Below are positions 27,623 to 38,492 of a stretch of 64,000 bases of DNA, piece after piece. Source of the stretch: Terriglobus albidus (GTDB taxonomy: Bacteria; Acidobacteriota; Terriglobia; Terriglobales; Acidobacteriaceae); assembly GCF_008000815.1 (NCBI RefSeq), contig NZ_CP042806.1:6324001-6388000 (forward strand), written 5' to 3'. Position 1 is the first letter of the stretch; each line of letters begins with the position of its first letter. The position numbers and the translations under genes are program-made. The notes under the pieces were generated by a model. The model worked only from the letters and a program-made list of their open reading frames with translations. It was not told the DNA's origin and made no database searches.

Positions 27623-28483
27623 ATGAACCTTCGTGAGGCACAGCTCGCCGCCCGTACCCAGCTTGCGCACACGGAGAGTCCAGTGCGCGACGCCGAACTG
27701 TTATTGCTCCACATCCTCGGCATCACCAAGGCACAACTCCTGATCGATCCCAAACGCGAGCTCACCTCCGCCGAGTTCGCCGCTTACCAGGCATTGCTTG
27801 CCCGCCGCGCCGCCCATGAACCCGTTCAGTACATCACCGGCATGCAGGAGTTCTACGGTCTTCCCTTCCGCGTCACCCCGGCAACGCTGATCCCCCGGCC
27901 TGAGACGGAGCTGCTGGTTGAATCCGTTCTGGCGCAGATCCCGCAGCATCACGCTGTCCGCATCGCCGATGTCGGCACCGGCACTGGATGCATCGCCGTT
28001 GCGCTTGCCGTGCATCTGCCATACGCGCATGTGACCGCGCTCGATCTCTCCGATGCCGCACTGAGTGTCGCGCGGGAGAATGCAGCCATCAACCATGTGA
28101 AGAAACGAGTCATGCCGCTGCACTCTGACCTGCTCAGCAGCGTTGCCGGACAGGCCTTTGACGTCGTCGTCTCCAACCCTCCGTATGTTCCCTTCAGTGA
28201 CCGCTCCACCCTTGCGCCGCAGGTCCGTGACTTCGAGCCGGACGCCGCCCTCTATGCAGGAGAAGATGGACTGGAGATCTATCGCCGACTGATTCCCCAG
28301 GCATATAGGGCTCTACACCCAGGCGGTCTGCTGGCGATGGAGATCGGTTATGGACAGGATGCAGCCCTGCGATCGCTGCTCACCGAATGGAATGAGGTGA
28401 CAATCCTCAACGACCTGCAAGGAATTCCCCGCACCATCCTGGCAAAGCGTCGCAAGCATCAATTATTGGATGACACGGCCTGA
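27623..28483 (+). CDS. prmC: Release factor glutamine methyltransferase
   Basis: A 286-residue Rossmann-fold methyltransferase, starting at the ATG at 27623 (MNLREAQ); the frame is open from a TTG at 27596. It has the N-terminal PrmC helical domain (RDAELLLLHILG), the SAM loop VGTGTGCIAVALA and the substrate-binding NPPY motif (VVSNPPYVPF). It methylates the GGQ glutamine of RF1 and RF2. Its place after prfA matches the conserved bacterial order. Its 3' end overlaps the convergent diguanylate cyclase gene by 25 nt. Confidence 0.95.
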   Translation: MNLREAQLAARTQLAHTESPVRDAELLLLHILGITKAQLLIDPKRELTSAEFAAYQALLARRAAHEPVQYITGMQEFYGLPFRVTPATLIPRPETELLVESVLAQIPQHHAVRIADVGTGTGCIAVALAVHLPYAHVTALDLSDAALSVARENAAINHVKKRVMPLHSDLLSSVAGQAFDVVVSNPPYVPFSDRSTLAPQVRDFEPDAALYAGEDGLEIYRRLIPQAYRALHPGGLLAMEIGYGQDAALRSLLTEWNEVTILNDLQGIPRTILAKRRKHQLLDDTA

Positions 28484-29658
28484 GCTTCCAACGACGTAAA
28501 GGCCACCACGCGATTCCGGCCTGACTGTTTGGCGGCATAAAGCGCCTGATCGCATCGCCGCAGCGCACCCTGATCATCTTCTCCTCGTTCGCAGACGGTA
28601 ACTCCGAAGCTCGCCGTCAGCCGCAGTTGCGCGTCGAACTCAAATCGCAGGCTGCGTAGTCTTTCGCGCAAGCGCTCCGCCACCACACGGGCGCCCTCCT
28701 CGTCCGTGTTCGGCAAAATGGCGACGAACTCTTCTCCGCCAAAGCGGCCCAGCGCATCGGCAGGCCGTAGCATCTCAGACAGTGCCTTCGCGAACGTGGA
28801 TAAGACCGAATCGCCTCCCGGGTGACCATAGCGGTCATTGATCAGCTTGAAGTGGTCCACGTCCAGACTGATAAGAGCAATGCGTCCGCCATTCATGGAC
28901 GCCCGTCTCAGCTCTCGGCCAAGGCGGTCTTCCAGACCGCGGCGGTTCAATACCGACGTCAACGGATCGGTCAACGACAAGGCATCCAGCTCATTGCTCA
29001 ACTGCAGTGCGGCCATCCACAGATAGCCGATGGCGATACTGGCGCATAGAAGAACGACCTTTGAGAGCCGCGAGGCGCCATCGACCATAAAAGCCTGGTC
29101 ATCGGCGGGAAGGTTCAGCAGTTGCCCGCGAAGGATGGGCAAAACCATCCGCACGAGGCAGAAGGATGAGAAGAGAAAGAAGCTGCCTGCCAGAAACCTG
29201 GCCGGCAACTGCAGCGAACTCGGCGCACGACGCAGCAAGGTAATGCCGCTACGTGTCGTCTGCAGCGCAAGCGCCAGAACCAGAAGCTCTGTCCGGGTCC
29301 TCATGGGCAGATGCATGATCTGGGAATAGATGGAAAAGCCGACCGTCCCCACAAACAACAGGGCATCCACCCAGCGCTCCGTGTAACGGAGCTTCAGGAA
29401 ACGGGTCATGGTCTCGTCCATCAAGGCAAAGCCGGTGATGATCAGCCCATCCGAGAGGATGAATGAAATACGAGGAATCTGATTGCGATAGAACAGGATC
29501 ACCATCGCCAGAGCGATAAGCAGCATGCTGGCACACAGCCTTAGAACGCCACGCAAACGAGGCATGGAATGGGCCGCCAGGCCCAACCCAAGCATCAGCA
29601 TGCCCAGCAGCAGGACGTAGGATTCCACCATCCAGCGCAGGCTTAACGGGACATTCAT
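28459..29658 (-). CDS. Membrane-bound diguanylate cyclase (GGDEF domain)
   Basis: About 399 residues from the ATG at 29658; a GTG at 29664 is possible. The N-terminal half has about six membrane helices, as in MASE-like sensors, then a GGDEF domain (about 235-395). The active site reads GGEEF in LGRFGGEEFVAIL, which is catalytically competent, and LDVDHFKLINDRYGHPGGD is the usual magnesium-binding strand. It should make c-di-GMP from two GTP. There is no RxxD inhibitory site in the usual place upstream of GGEEF (SEMLRPADALG). It is convergent with prmC. Confidence 0.92.
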   Translation of the reverse strand: MNVPLSLRWMVESYVLLLGMLMLGLGLAAHSMPRLRGVLRLCASMLLIALAMVILFYRNQIPRISFILSDGLIITGFALMDETMTRFLKLRYTERWVDALLFVGTVGFSIYSQIMHLPMRTRTELLVLALALQTTRSGITLLRRAPSSLQLPARFLAGSFFLFSSFCLVRMVLPILRGQLLNLPADDQAFMVDGASRLSKVVLLCASIAIGYLWMAALQLSNELDALSLTDPLTSVLNRRGLEDRLGRELRRASMNGGRIALISLDVDHFKLINDRYGHPGGDSVLSTFAKALSEMLRPADALGRFGGEEFVAILPNTDEEGARVVAERLRERLRSLRFEFDAQLRLTASFGVTVCERGEDDQGALRRCDQALYAAKQSGRNRVVAFTSLEAQAVSSNN

Positions 29659-29682
29659 ACCCACAAGGATATAGTCGGCAAA

Positions 29683-31242
29683 TTATTTTTCTTCGTGATA
29701 TTCCTGCTCGGTATTCACATCCCAAAGGGAGCTCTTGCTGGTCTCACCAGCAAGAATGGCATCCACGGCGGCCATCGCCGTCAGCATGGAATGGTCCTGG
29801 TTGTTGTACTTATGCATGCCGTTACGGCCAACCAGGAAGAGGTTCTCGTAACGATCCATGTACCGGCGGATCTCGTCGAAACGGCCATAGCTGCCGAAGT
29901 ATGCCGGATAGGTCTTTGGAACCCGCACCACATGACCGTCGCGCACATGCCCGCGGCGGATCATGCCGATCTTCTCCAGTTCCATGGCGCCGAAGGCTTT
30001 GAGCTCCTCGTCCGACATCTTCCACAGCGGATCGGTGTCGTAACAGAAGTACTCCAGCCCCAGCCAGACCTTCGATGGGTCAGCGACCAGATAGGGGCTC
30101 CAGTTATTGAAGATCTGTAACCGGCCAATCTGGACATCCGGCTCCTGGATATAAATCCACGTATCTTTCAGCAGGCTGCCGTCCGGTTCCGTCTGCTGCA
30201 GCTTGTCCACCAGCAGGCCGATCGTGATGAAGTCGCGGTATTGCAGGCCGTCAGCCACTTCGACCACGTTCGCTGGAGGCTCCACATCCAGCGAGTGCAC
30301 CAGCTCCCGAACCGGCACGGTGGAGAAGAAGTGGTCTCCGGCAAAGGTCTGCCGCTCTCCTGCGCGGTTGACCGCCTCCACACTGACGACGCGGTCGCCT
30401 TCGGTGTTGATCTTCACCGCGCGCCACCCCATATGCAGCTCTCCGCCCCCCTGCTGCACCAGACCGGCAACGTGTTCCCAAAGTTGTCCAGGGCCAAACT
30501 TGGGATAAAGGAACTGCTCGATCAATGAGGTCTCAGTCTTCTTCTGCCCGATGTCGCCTTCAGTCCTGCCGAAGGTCTTCTTCAGGAAGTGCTTTACCGC
30601 GGCTGTCAGGCTGAGGCCTTTGATACGCTGCGCTCCCCACTCCGCGCTGATCTCCTCACACGGCACGCCCCATACCTTTTCGGTGTAGCTCTTGAAGAAG
30701 GTCAGGTAAAGCTCGCTGCCGAAGCGGTTCACTAAGAAGTCGCGCAGGCTTTTCTCCTGCTTAATGGGAAAAAGACGCGATGAGAGGTAGCTGAAACCGA
30801 TGCGTACCAGGCGAACTGGTCCCAGTTTGCGAAGTGTCGGCCCGCTCAGGCTCAGCGGATAGTCAAAGAACTGCCGCATGAAGTAGATCTCGCTCTTACG
30901 CGGACGCACCAGCATGACGAGGTCTTTATCCTCGCCTTCGCGGCGTTCGTGCATGGGCAGATGCCGTGTCTTGTTCTGGTAGCTGATCGCCGCTTCGGCC
31001 TCGGCCTCGTGCTCCACCGGCATCAGCTCGAGCCACCAGCGCATGACCTTGTCGCTCTTTGAAAAGAAGCGGTGACCGCCGATGTCCATTCGGTTGCCGT
31101 TATAGCGCACGGTGCGCGAGATGCCGCCAACACAGTCCCCGGCTTCGAGAACGATGGGTTGGATATCCGATTGCCGTACCAGTTCCAGGGCGGCAGTCAG
31201 ACCAGCAGGGCCTGCGCCCAGGATCACGGCTTTCTTTCTCAT
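29683..31242 (-). CDS. NAD(P)/FAD-dependent oxidoreductase (UDP-galactopyranose mutase-like)
   Basis: A 519-residue flavoprotein. The dinucleotide-binding fold starts [16 protein letters not shown], followed by [34 protein letters not shown] as in UDP-galactopyranose mutase and amine-oxidase-type proteins linked to polysaccharide synthesis. The C-terminus has [18 protein letters not shown], the second FAD contact. GAGGTGGA precedes the ATG. It is divergent from an epimerase and near a glycosyltransferase, so a cell-surface glycan role is plausible. The exact reaction is not known. Confidence 0.85.
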   Translation of the reverse strand: MRKKAVILGAGPAGLTAALELVRQSDIQPIVLEAGDCVGGISRTVRYNGNRMDIGGHRFFSKSDKVMRWWLELMPVEHEAEAEAAISYQNKTRHLPMHERREGEDKDLVMLVRPRKSEIYFMRQFFDYPLSLSGPTLRKLGPVRLVRIGFSYLSSRLFPIKQEKSLRDFLVNRFGSELYLTFFKSYTEKVWGVPCEEISAEWGAQRIKGLSLTAAVKHFLKKTFGRTEGDIGQKKTETSLIEQFLYPKFGPGQLWEHVAGLVQQGGGELHMGWRAVKINTEGDRVVSVEAVNRAGERQTFAGDHFFSTVPVRELVHSLDVEPPANVVEVADGLQYRDFITIGLLVDKLQQTEPDGSLLKDTWIYIQEPDVQIGRLQIFNNWSPYLVADPSKVWLGLEYFCYDTDPLWKMSDEELKAFGAMELEKIGMIRRGHVRDGHVVRVPKTYPAYFGSYGRFDEIRRYMDRYENLFLVGRNGMHKYNNQDHSMLTAMAAVDAILAGETSKSSLWDVNTEQEYHEEK

Positions 31243-31394
31243 TCCACCTCTATCCTACGGATGATTCCGAAACTCTGTCGATTTGTTGTACCTGTGACGC
31301 CGGCGCCACAGAAAAGGACGCACGCACCGAACTCGGTTTCTGCGCGGAGACCGTCTGGAATGGCCCGCGCAGACCGTCTAAAATAGGCATAGAC

Positions 31395-32432
31395 ATGCAC
31401 ACTCTGGTCACCGGCGCTTCCGGATTCTTTGGCGACGTTCTCAAGCGCAGGCTTCTTCGTGAGGGCCATACCGTCGTCAACATTGACCTGGAACGCGACG
31501 AGGATACCTTACCTGGACTGACCTCCATCCAGGGAGATCTTCGCGATAAGGCATTGATGCAACGTGTCTTCTCCGAACATCGCTTCGACGCCATCTTCCA
31601 CGTCGCGGCACAGTTGGCGCATGGCGCCCGGATCGACGAGCATCTCCTGTGGACCTCAAACGTCGACGCTACCCGGCTCCTCGCGGACCTGGCCGTCGAA
31701 CACGGCGTAAAACCCTTCGTCTTTACCTCCACAAACTGCCTATGGGCAGCCAACATGGGCCGTCCCATCACAGAAGAAGACACACCTGCTCCAGTCGAGA
31801 TCTATGGCCGCTCCAAGTGGGAAGCCGAGAAGATTCTCCTGGGCTACACCGATCGCCTGAATGTGGTGACGCTGCGCTGCCCCACCATCATGGACTCCGG
31901 CCGCCTGGGCCTTCTCGCAATCCTGTACGAGTTCATTGACGACCACAAAACTGTCTGGGTCGTCGGTCCTGGCGACAATACCTATCAGTTCATCTACGCC
32001 GACGATCTCGCTACGGCCTGCATCCAGGCGGCAGGCTACAACGGCAGCAATACCTTCAATGTCGGCTCAGACAACGTGAAGTCGATGCGGGCTGTCTATG
32101 AGTCCGTCATCACCGCCGCCGGCTCGCGCAGCAAGGTGCGCTCCCTGCCGGAGGGGCCGACGATTGCCGCCATGATTGCAGCGCATAAACTCAAGCTCTC
32201 GCCCCTTGGGCCGTATCACTACAAGATGATTGCCGAAAGTTTTCTGTTCGACACCACACGCATCAAGCGCGAGCTCGGCTGGCGGCCCACGCTCACCAAT
32301 GAGGAGATGCTGCTACGCGCCTACAGCTACTACTCGCAGAATCGCAAGGAGATCGCGGCGCGCACCGATGTCTCCGCGCACCGCAAACCGGCGAGCATGG
32401 GTATTATCCGGCTGTTAAAGTGGCTGAGTTAG
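31395..32432 (+). CDS. NAD-dependent epimerase/dehydratase family protein
   Basis: A 345-residue short-chain dehydrogenase of the extended (sugar-nucleotide) type. It starts at the ATG at 31395, where the Rossmann motif TGASGFFG begins; the open frame runs further upstream across the divergent gene but is not coding there. The catalytic triad area shows STNCLW and YGRSKWEAEKIL (YxxxK). Likely substrates are nucleotide sugars. It is followed by a GT39-like glycosyltransferase, which supports a surface-glycan setting. Confidence 0.88.
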   Translation: MHTLVTGASGFFGDVLKRRLLREGHTVVNIDLERDEDTLPGLTSIQGDLRDKALMQRVFSEHRFDAIFHVAAQLAHGARIDEHLLWTSNVDATRLLADLAVEHGVKPFVFTSTNCLWAANMGRPITEEDTPAPVEIYGRSKWEAEKILLGYTDRLNVVTLRCPTIMDSGRLGLLAILYEFIDDHKTVWVVGPGDNTYQFIYADDLATACIQAAGYNGSNTFNVGSDNVKSMRAVYESVITAAGSRSKVRSLPEGPTIAAMIAAHKLKLSPLGPYHYKMIAESFLFDTTRIKRELGWRPTLTNEEMLLRAYSYYSQNRKEIAARTDVSAHRKPASMGIIRLLKWLS

Positions 32433-32540
32433 ACCTTCCGCGATACAACCTCTCCCAACAACACTCCATCCCACGTCCCTAACGGAACGGCCTGCACGAC
32501 TTTCTGCGATGGGATTTAAGTTATTTGGAGGGAAGTCTGC

Positions 32541-34352
32541 GTGGGCACCTGGGTTACGACGAGACCTCTCGTCCATGTCCCGACAACTCTGCGGATCACA
32601 GCCGGCCGGGCACAGGCATGGATTGACACCCACCCTGCTCTGTCTTTCATCGGGCTTAGTCTCTTCTATGTCACCATCACCACGCTGCTCTCTTCCATGA
32701 AGCTGCTGTGGCTCGACGAACTGATCACGTATCACATTGCGAGCCTGGGTTCAGCCCACGCAATCTGGCACGCCCTCAGCCAGGGCGCCGATCCGAATCC
32801 GCCACTGTCTCACCTCGCAGTTCTGGGTGCGATGCGGCTCTTTGGTAATCATGAGCTTGCATTGCGACTCCCGGCCATCGCCGGTTACTGGCTGGGATTG
32901 TTGTCGCTCTACCTCTTCCTGCGGCGGCGGATCTCCCCCACCTGGGCACTCTCAGGAACCTTCCTGTCCATGGCGACAGGCGCCTTTGAATACTCCTACG
33001 AAAGCCGCAGTTACGGCATCTTCTACGGTTTCGCGATGCTGGCCGTGCTGTGCTGGTCGCGAACGATCCAACCGAAGACGCGCAACCGTGGAACCCTTGC
33101 TTTGATTGGTATGGTGTTCGCACTGGCGCTCGGGATCTCTGCCAACTATTTCGCGGTGCTCGCGTTTCTTCCCGTGGCGGCAGGTGAGGCGGCGTTCACC
33201 CTGCAGCAACTCCACGCAGAACGATGGCGTATACCAAATCTTCGCTATGCCATTCGTCCCCGAATCTGGGTGGGCATAGTGCTGGCCGCCGCTCCTTTCA
33301 CCTTCTATCGGGGCCTGATTAAAGCAGGAATTGCAACCTACGCTCCGCATGCATGGAACAAGGTCTCTATCGATCAGGCCTTCGATTCCTACACGGAGAT
33401 GGTGGAGGCAGTGCTGTATCCACTGCTCGCGCTGTTTCTGCTTGTTGGCATCGTGCGCGTCTGCTCTCGCTTCTGTACCACCTGCCGCGCCGGGCTGCGT
33501 CCCAGAGTTCTGGGTGACCTGGCAACGGAGTACCGCATGCGACGCGGAACACAAACGTTTCCAGCGCATGAGCTAATCGCGGCGTTCTTCCTCATGCTGT
33601 ATCCGTTTCTCGGTTACGCGGCCGCTTCGATCAAAGGCGGCATGCTCTCTCCGCGCTTTGTGATCCCGGTATGTTTCGGCTTTGCCATTGCAGGAGTTGC
33701 GGCGGCGCATCGGCTCTTCGGACACATGCGCTACGCGGCCGTCACCTTCCTCATCCTCTTTGTGGCATGGGTGACGACTCGTGAGTCCATCATCGGCTAC
33801 TGGTATACAGAGCAGAAGCAAAGCTTTTATAAGGTCGTGGACCACCTTTCGAGCATCGCTGATCAACAACCGATCGCAATTCCCGATCCCCTCATGGTGC
33901 TTACCTTCCAGCGCTATGCACCACCGTCGCTTGCCTCTCGCATCGTCTTCCCTGTCGACTTCGACGCTATCCGCCGATTCCGCGGAGAAGACTCACCCGA
34001 CCGCAACCTCTGGACTGGAAGGAATAGCTACTATCACGTCCCCATTGTGCCGTTAGCCGGCTTCCTACAGCAGACAGGGCATTTCATCATTCTCGGCCAC
34101 GACAAGAACTGGATGGTACGGGACCTGCAGGAACACCGTTATCCGGTCGACGAGATGCCGATCAATACGCGTGCCGGAGCGATTGGAGGATTTACGCCGC
34201 TGATGCACGGTTTGCCGAAGTTCTATCAGGCTTCAGGAGATCGCTCCCCGGCCAGCGGATATGGACATTCCACCACGATTATTCCGTTTCACAGTGAAGC
34301 CAATCGGCCGCATGAGGATGATTCAGAGCATCCGATTCAGGACGTTCGATAG
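32541..34352 (+). CDS. GT39/ArnT-like polyprenyl-phosphate-dependent glycosyltransferase
   Basis: A 603-residue integral membrane protein with about 10-12 helices. LWLDELITYHIA is the DE-type catalytic loop of GT-C enzymes (ArnT/PMT), on the outer side of the membrane. The GTG start at 32541 is supported by GGAGGGAAG about 6-8 nt upstream. These enzymes transfer a sugar from undecaprenyl phosphate to lipid A, protein or another glycan. The acceptor is unknown. The C-terminal 130 residues are soluble and end in a low-complexity, polar tail. Confidence 0.82.
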   Translation: MGTWVTTRPLVHVPTTLRITAGRAQAWIDTHPALSFIGLSLFYVTITTLLSSMKLLWLDELITYHIASLGSAHAIWHALSQGADPNPPLSHLAVLGAMRLFGNHELALRLPAIAGYWLGLLSLYLFLRRRISPTWALSGTFLSMATGAFEYSYESRSYGIFYGFAMLAVLCWSRTIQPKTRNRGTLALIGMVFALALGISANYFAVLAFLPVAAGEAAFTLQQLHAERWRIPNLRYAIRPRIWVGIVLAAAPFTFYRGLIKAGIATYAPHAWNKVSIDQAFDSYTEMVEAVLYPLLALFLLVGIVRVCSRFCTTCRAGLRPRVLGDLATEYRMRRGTQTFPAHELIAAFFLMLYPFLGYAAASIKGGMLSPRFVIPVCFGFAIAGVAAAHRLFGHMRYAAVTFLILFVAWVTTRESIIGYWYTEQKQSFYKVVDHLSSIADQQPIAIPDPLMVLTFQRYAPPSLASRIVFPVDFDAIRRFRGEDSPDRNLWTGRNSYYHVPIVPLAGFLQQTGHFIILGHDKNWMVRDLQEHRYPVDEMPINTRAGAIGGFTPLMHGLPKFYQASGDRSPASGYGHSTTIIPFHSEANRPHEDDSEHPIQDVR

Positions 34353-34600
34353 TAACGCGTTGCGCGCAGCGCAACCATTCGCGCCGCAGGTGCGAATGCC
34401 TTGTTAAGGGGACGGCTTCAGCCGTCCCATACAGAGCCTCAAAGATATGCGGCTTTAGCCGCTGAGGTCATAGTTCGTGGTACCTCAGCGGCTAAAGCCG
34501 CGTTTCTTGCCGGCCTGGTACGGCACGGCTGAAGCCGTGCCCTTAAGCAAAACAAGGGAGCCCGCAGGAGGCCACGGCTCCCACCCGGTTTGAGCTTCTC
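34353..34600. repeat. REP-like hairpin cluster between the glycosyltransferase and clpB
   Basis: Contains TTGCGC-GCA-GCGCAA, GGGACGGCTTCAGCCGTCCC, a long pair ATGCGGCTTTAGCCGCTGAGG...CCTCAGCGGCTAAAGCCGC, and GCACGGCTGAAGCCGTGC, ending in GGCTCCCACCC. The cores match the GGCTNNAGCC theme of other clusters, with altered but complementary flanks. There is no gene in this gap. Confidence 0.75.
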
Positions 34601-34618
34601 TCGATCCTACTTCTGCAA

Positions 34619-34646
34619 CAAAAAGGCCGGGCATATCTGCCCGGCC
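34619..34646 (-). terminator. Rho-independent terminator of clpB
   Basis: Perfect 9-bp stem GGCCGGGCA / TGCCCGGCC (34625-34633 with 34638-34646). On the minus strand it is followed by TTTTTG. Confidence 0.85.
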
Positions 34647-34659
34647 TTTCTTCCTACTC

Positions 34660-37281
34660 TTACGCCGGAACCGCTTCCGACTCGACGACCTCAAAAGTGA
34701 GGGCATCTTTGCCTGCATCGACACGCACCTTGTCGCCGTGCCGTACTTCGCCATCCAGAATCTTGATGGCGAGCGGGTCCTGCACCAGGCGCTGGATCGC
34801 ACGCTTCAGCGGGCGAGCTCCATAGGCGCGATCGTAGCCCGCGGCAAAGAGCTTCTTGTGCGCCGCCGGTGTCAGCTCCAGATGGATCTTCCGTGCATCC
34901 AGCAGCTTCTGCAGGTCTGCAAGCCGCAGGTCGACGATATGCGTCAACTGCTCCTCGCCCAGCGGATGGAAGACCACGATGTCGTCCACACGGTTCAGGA
35001 ACTCCGGACGGAAGTGCTGCTTCAGCGAGTCGATCACCCGGGCCTTCGCATCTTCGAAGCCATCTTCACTGTCAGCCCATGCTGTCGACAACGCACTTGC
35101 GCCGATGTTCGACGTCATGATCAGCACGGTGTTCTTGAAGTCGACCGTGCGCCCCTTCGAGTCCGTCAGCCGGCCATCATCAAGCACCTGCAACAGCACG
35201 TTGAAGACATCCGGGTGCGCCTTCTCGACCTCGTCGAAGAGCACCACGGCATACGGACGCCGGCGGATCGCCTCCGTCAACTGCCCGCCTTCGTCGAAGC
35301 CCACATATCCCGGAGGAGCGCCGATCAGTCGCGCGACCGCATGCTTCTCCATGTACTCCGACATGTCGATACGCACCATCGCCTGCTCGTCGTCGAAGAG
35401 GAACTCCGCCAGGGCACGCGCCGTTTCCGTCTTACCCACACCCGTGGGTCCGAGGAAGATAAAGCTGCCGATAGGGCGCTTGGGGTCGGACAAACCCGCA
35501 CGGGAACGGCGAATCGCATTCGCCACCACCGTCAACGCCTCATCCTGTCCGACGACACGCTCGCGCAGCCGCTGCTCCATGTGGACCAGCTTCTGAACTT
35601 CGCCCTCGAGCATCTTCGCCACCGGAATCCCGGTCCACTTGGAGACGATCTTGGCGATATCCTCCTCGTCGACCTCTTCCTTCAGCATGCGCTGCGCAGT
35701 ATCGCTGCCGTCCTGCAGCTTCTCGAGCTGCTTCAGCTCGGCCTCCGCCTTTGGCAGATCGCTGTACTGAATCTGCGCTGCTCTGCCGAGATCGCCCTTG
35801 CGGGTCTGCTCTTCGATCTGGAAGCGCAGGCTCTCGATCGTCTGCTTCAGCTCGCTGATGCGGCTGATAGCATCCTTCTCCTTCTGCCACCGCGCTCGCA
35901 AACCGCTGGCCTGCTCCTTGATATCGGCAAGCTCCTTCTCGACCTCCTGCAACCGCTCCTGCGAGTTCGGGTCCTTCTCCCGCTTCAGAGCCTCGCGCTC
36001 AATCTCGAGCGAGGTCGCGCGGCGCTCCAGGGCGTCAATCTCCACCGGGACACTGCCGATCTGAATAGCCAGCGATGCAGCCGCTTCATCGACAAGGTCA
36101 ATCGCCTTGTCCGGAAGGAAGCGGTCACTGATGTAACGATGCGAAAGCACCGCCGCCGACACGATCGCCGAGTCCTTGATACGCACCTTGTGGTGCGACT
36201 CGTAACGCTCCTTCAGGCCGCGCAGAATCGCGATCGTATCGTCGACATTGGGCTCCCCGACATAGACGATCTGGAAGCGGCGCTCCAGCGCAGCATCCTT
36301 CTCGATGTACTTCCGATACTCGTTCAGCGTGGTTGCGCCGATAGCACGCAGCTCGCCACGGGCCAACGCAGGCTTGAGCATGTTGCTGGCATCGATGGCG
36401 CCCTCCGCTGCTCCGGCTCCGACCAGCGTGTGCAGCTCATCGATAAACAGAATGATCTGTCCGTTCGACTCTTCGATCTCCTTCAGCACAGCCTTCAGGC
36501 GGTCTTCAAACTCACCGCGGAACTTCGCGCCGGCCAGCATCGATCCCAGGTCAAGCGAGATTACCCGCTTCTCCTTCAGGACCTCCGGCACATCACCGGA
36601 GACGATGCGGCGCGCCAGACCTTCGACGATCGCCGTCTTACCCACACCTGGTTCACCGATCAACACCGGGTTGTTCTTCGTACGGCGCGAAAGCACCTGA
36701 ATGACACGGCGAATCTCCTCATCGCGGCCAATCACCGGATCGAGCTTGCCCTTACGCGCCTGCTCGGTCAGATCCTTGGCATACTTCTCCAGAGCCTGGA
36801 ACTTCCCTTCAGGATTCTGATCGGTCACGCGCTGGGTACCGCGCACCGAGGTCAGCGCCTTCAGAATCGCATCGTGGGTTGCGCCAAAGGTCGCCAGAGC
36901 GGTCTGCACGACGCCGTTCTTCTCTTCAGTCAAGGCCAGCAGAAGATGCTCGGTCGAGACATACTCGTCCTTGAAGTTCTCCGCCTCCTTGAAGGCGCGA
37001 TCCAATACCTTCTGCAGAGCAGCACCCACACCGGGCTGCTGGCTCGCTCCCTGCACCTTCGGCAGCTTCGCAATGGCTGCATTGACCTGGCTCAGAAGCT
37101 GCTGCACGGGTACACCGATCTTCTCCAGCACCGGAATCACGATGCCCTCGCGGTCCTCCAGCAGAGCAGCAGCCAGATGCAGCGGCAGCACCTCGGGATT
37201 TCCCGAGTCAGAGGCATGCCCCAGCGCCGCCTGTACCGCCTCCTGCGACTTCACCGTAAATTTGTCCCACCGAATTGCCAT
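34660..37281 (-). CDS. clpB: ATP-dependent disaggregase ClpB
   Basis: An 873-residue AAA+ chaperone of normal length. It has the N-terminal Clp repeat domain (1-150), NBD1 with Walker [14 protein letters not shown] and Walker [15 protein letters not shown], the coiled-coil middle domain (about 410-530), and NBD2 with Walker [15 protein letters not shown] and Walker [17 protein letters not shown]. The middle domain and lack of an IGF loop distinguish it from ClpA/ClpC. It rescues aggregated proteins with DnaK. It lies just downstream of hsp20 on the same strand. A long open frame antisense to it reflects GC-rich codon use. Confidence 0.97.
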   Translation of the reverse strand: MAIRWDKFTVKSQEAVQAALGHASDSGNPEVLPLHLAAALLEDREGIVIPVLEKIGVPVQQLLSQVNAAIAKLPKVQGASQQPGVGAALQKVLDRAFKEAENFKDEYVSTEHLLLALTEEKNGVVQTALATFGATHDAILKALTSVRGTQRVTDQNPEGKFQALEKYAKDLTEQARKGKLDPVIGRDEEIRRVIQVLSRRTKNNPVLIGEPGVGKTAIVEGLARRIVSGDVPEVLKEKRVISLDLGSMLAGAKFRGEFEDRLKAVLKEIEESNGQIILFIDELHTLVGAGAAEGAIDASNMLKPALARGELRAIGATTLNEYRKYIEKDAALERRFQIVYVGEPNVDDTIAILRGLKERYESHHKVRIKDSAIVSAAVLSHRYISDRFLPDKAIDLVDEAAASLAIQIGSVPVEIDALERRATSLEIEREALKREKDPNSQERLQEVEKELADIKEQASGLRARWQKEKDAISRISELKQTIESLRFQIEEQTRKGDLGRAAQIQYSDLPKAEAELKQLEKLQDGSDTAQRMLKEEVDEEDIAKIVSKWTGIPVAKMLEGEVQKLVHMEQRLRERVVGQDEALTVVANAIRRSRAGLSDPKRPIGSFIFLGPTGVGKTETARALAEFLFDDEQAMVRIDMSEYMEKHAVARLIGAPPGYVGFDEGGQLTEAIRRRPYAVVLFDEVEKAHPDVFNVLLQVLDDGRLTDSKGRTVDFKNTVLIMTSNIGASALSTAWADSEDGFEDAKARVIDSLKQHFRPEFLNRVDDIVVFHPLGEEQLTHIVDLRLADLQKLLDARKIHLELTPAAHKKLFAAGYDRAYGARPLKRAIQRLVQDPLAIKILDGEVRHGDKVRVDAGKDALTFEVVESEAVPA

Positions 37282-37419
37282 CGTTTCTCTACCTCACCTA
37301 ATTCCTTAGATACATCCCAGGCCGCATCACGGCGGTGCCTCGCATCACAAAAGAATGGGAGCCCACCCTTCAACCGGCAGGTCTCCCATCATCAGGTGCC
37401 CGTCAGTGCACCATGAAGC

Positions 37420-37902
37420 TTACGCCGCGGTCTTTGCCTCAACCTGCTTCGGACCAGCACCGGCGCCTACCTTGATCTGCTTGGGCTGAGCCTCAGATTT
37501 CTTAGCGATCTCAACCTGCAGCACGCCATCCTTATAGTCAGCGCTCACCCTCTCCATATCCGCCGTCGGCGGAAGCGTAAATACGCGGATGAAGCTGCCG
37601 TAACGGCGCTCAATGCGATGGAAGTTCTCTTCCTTCTCTTCCTTTTCGAACTTGCGCTCGCCCTTGACTGTCAAAGTCTGGTTCTCCAGACGGACGTCAA
37701 TATCTTCCTGCCTGATCCCCGGAACGTCGAGTTTCAGCACGATCTTCTGCGCATCCTCATAAACGTCCACGGCGGGGGTGAAATTCCCTGACGCCAACGA
37801 CTCGCTGCGGCCTTCCGGCGTACCGAAGTCGTTGAAGATCGAGTTCAAACGGTTCTGCAGGACAGCCAGCTCCGAGAACGGGGTCCAACGTGTGATCGTC
37901 AT
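37420..37902 (-). CDS. Small heat-shock protein (Hsp20/alpha-crystallin family)
   Basis: A 160-residue small heat-shock protein starting at the ATG at 37902, which has AGGAGG upstream; an open frame to 37971 is rejected for lack of a ribosome site. The alpha-crystallin domain (about 40-135) has VDVYEDAQKIVLKLDVPG and the A-x-x-x-x-G-V-L motif as ADYKDGVL. The C-terminus is Ala/Lys rich. It holds unfolding proteins for ClpB/DnaK, and clpB is the next gene (138 bp gap). Confidence 0.95.
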   Translation of the reverse strand: MTITRWTPFSELAVLQNRLNSIFNDFGTPEGRSESLASGNFTPAVDVYEDAQKIVLKLDVPGIRQEDIDVRLENQTLTVKGERKFEKEEKEENFHRIERRYGSFIRVFTLPPTADMERVSADYKDGVLQVEIAKKSEAQPKQIKVGAGAGPKQVEAKTAA

Positions 37903-37940
37903 GATGCATTTTCCTCCTAGCTGTGGGCCGGGATCTCCGG

Positions 37941-37976
37941 CCTTCACATCATCTGACGCATACCATAGCATAATCG
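37941..37976 (-). promoter_or_regulatory. Possible sigma70-type promoter upstream of hsp20
   Basis: On the minus strand TTGTGT is followed 18 nt later by TATGCT, in the AT-rich stretch before hsp20. No CIRCE operator (TTAGCACTC-N9-GAGTGCTAA) is visible. The -35 box may extend a few bases above 37976. Weak evidence. Confidence 0.3.
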
Positions 37977-38050
37977 ATTCATAAAATGTGACACAAATAC
38001 ACTCAACTTTAGAGCAAACTCCTATCTCATCGTAAACACTTGAAAATAAA

Positions 38051-38425
38051 TTACTTTTTCACATGTTCCAGTCGTCGTTCGGCCAACTCGCCACCAAAAA
38101 CGGTGGCCGGAACCATGACGACGATCGATACCCAGGTCAATTCCAGGGAGCCCGACCGGCTGACAAGGAGAGACTCCGCCACGCCGAACCCGCCCGTGGC
38201 AAACAGGATGATCGCCGTTCCCCAGGAGGACCGGCGCGACCCGCCGATAACCGCGGCCAGGAATCCGGTCGCCACCGAGCAGAAGGAGCCGACTACGATA
38301 CTTGCAAGCAGATAACGCGTCGAGACCCGTTGTGTCGGATCATGATGTGTCGCGAGAAACCAGACAACCGAGCTGCCGAGTGAGAGCAGGTAACCAACGA
38401 CAGCGCCGAGAACGATCCGAACCAT
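38051..38425 (-). CDS. Small hypothetical membrane protein
   Basis: A 124-residue protein from the ATG at 38425 (MVRIVLG), with GGAGAG just upstream. Four hydrophobic stretches suggest four membrane helices; the Ser/Arg loop GGSRRSS separates helices two and three. I do not recognise the family. It is divergent from the CHASE3 kinase gene. Confidence 0.65.
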   Translation of the reverse strand: MVRIVLGAVVGYLLSLGSSVVWFLATHHDPTQRVSTRYLLASIVVGSFCSVATGFLAAVIGGSRRSSWGTAIILFATGGFGVAESLLVSRSGSLELTWVSIVVMVPATVFGGELAERRLEHVKK

Positions 38426-38492
38426 GGGAACTCTCCGTGCTGAATGATGACATACCAGTTCAGGCAACTCCGCAACAAAAGCTTTGCATCGC

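Noticed and set aside
31059-31394. A 112-codon upstream extension of the epimerase gene
   Set aside because: It overlaps the start of the divergent FAD oxidoreductase and has no family likeness; the Rossmann motif starts just after 31395.
34738-37416. An 892-codon open frame on the plus strand, antisense to clpB and the hsp20 spacer
   Set aside because: It is a mirror of GC-rich codon use in clpB; it has no ribosome site, no recognisable domain and clpB is beyond doubt.
37903-38050. CIRCE or HrcA operator upstream of hsp20
   Set aside because: No TTAGCACTC-N9-GAGTGCTAA pattern is present in this gap.
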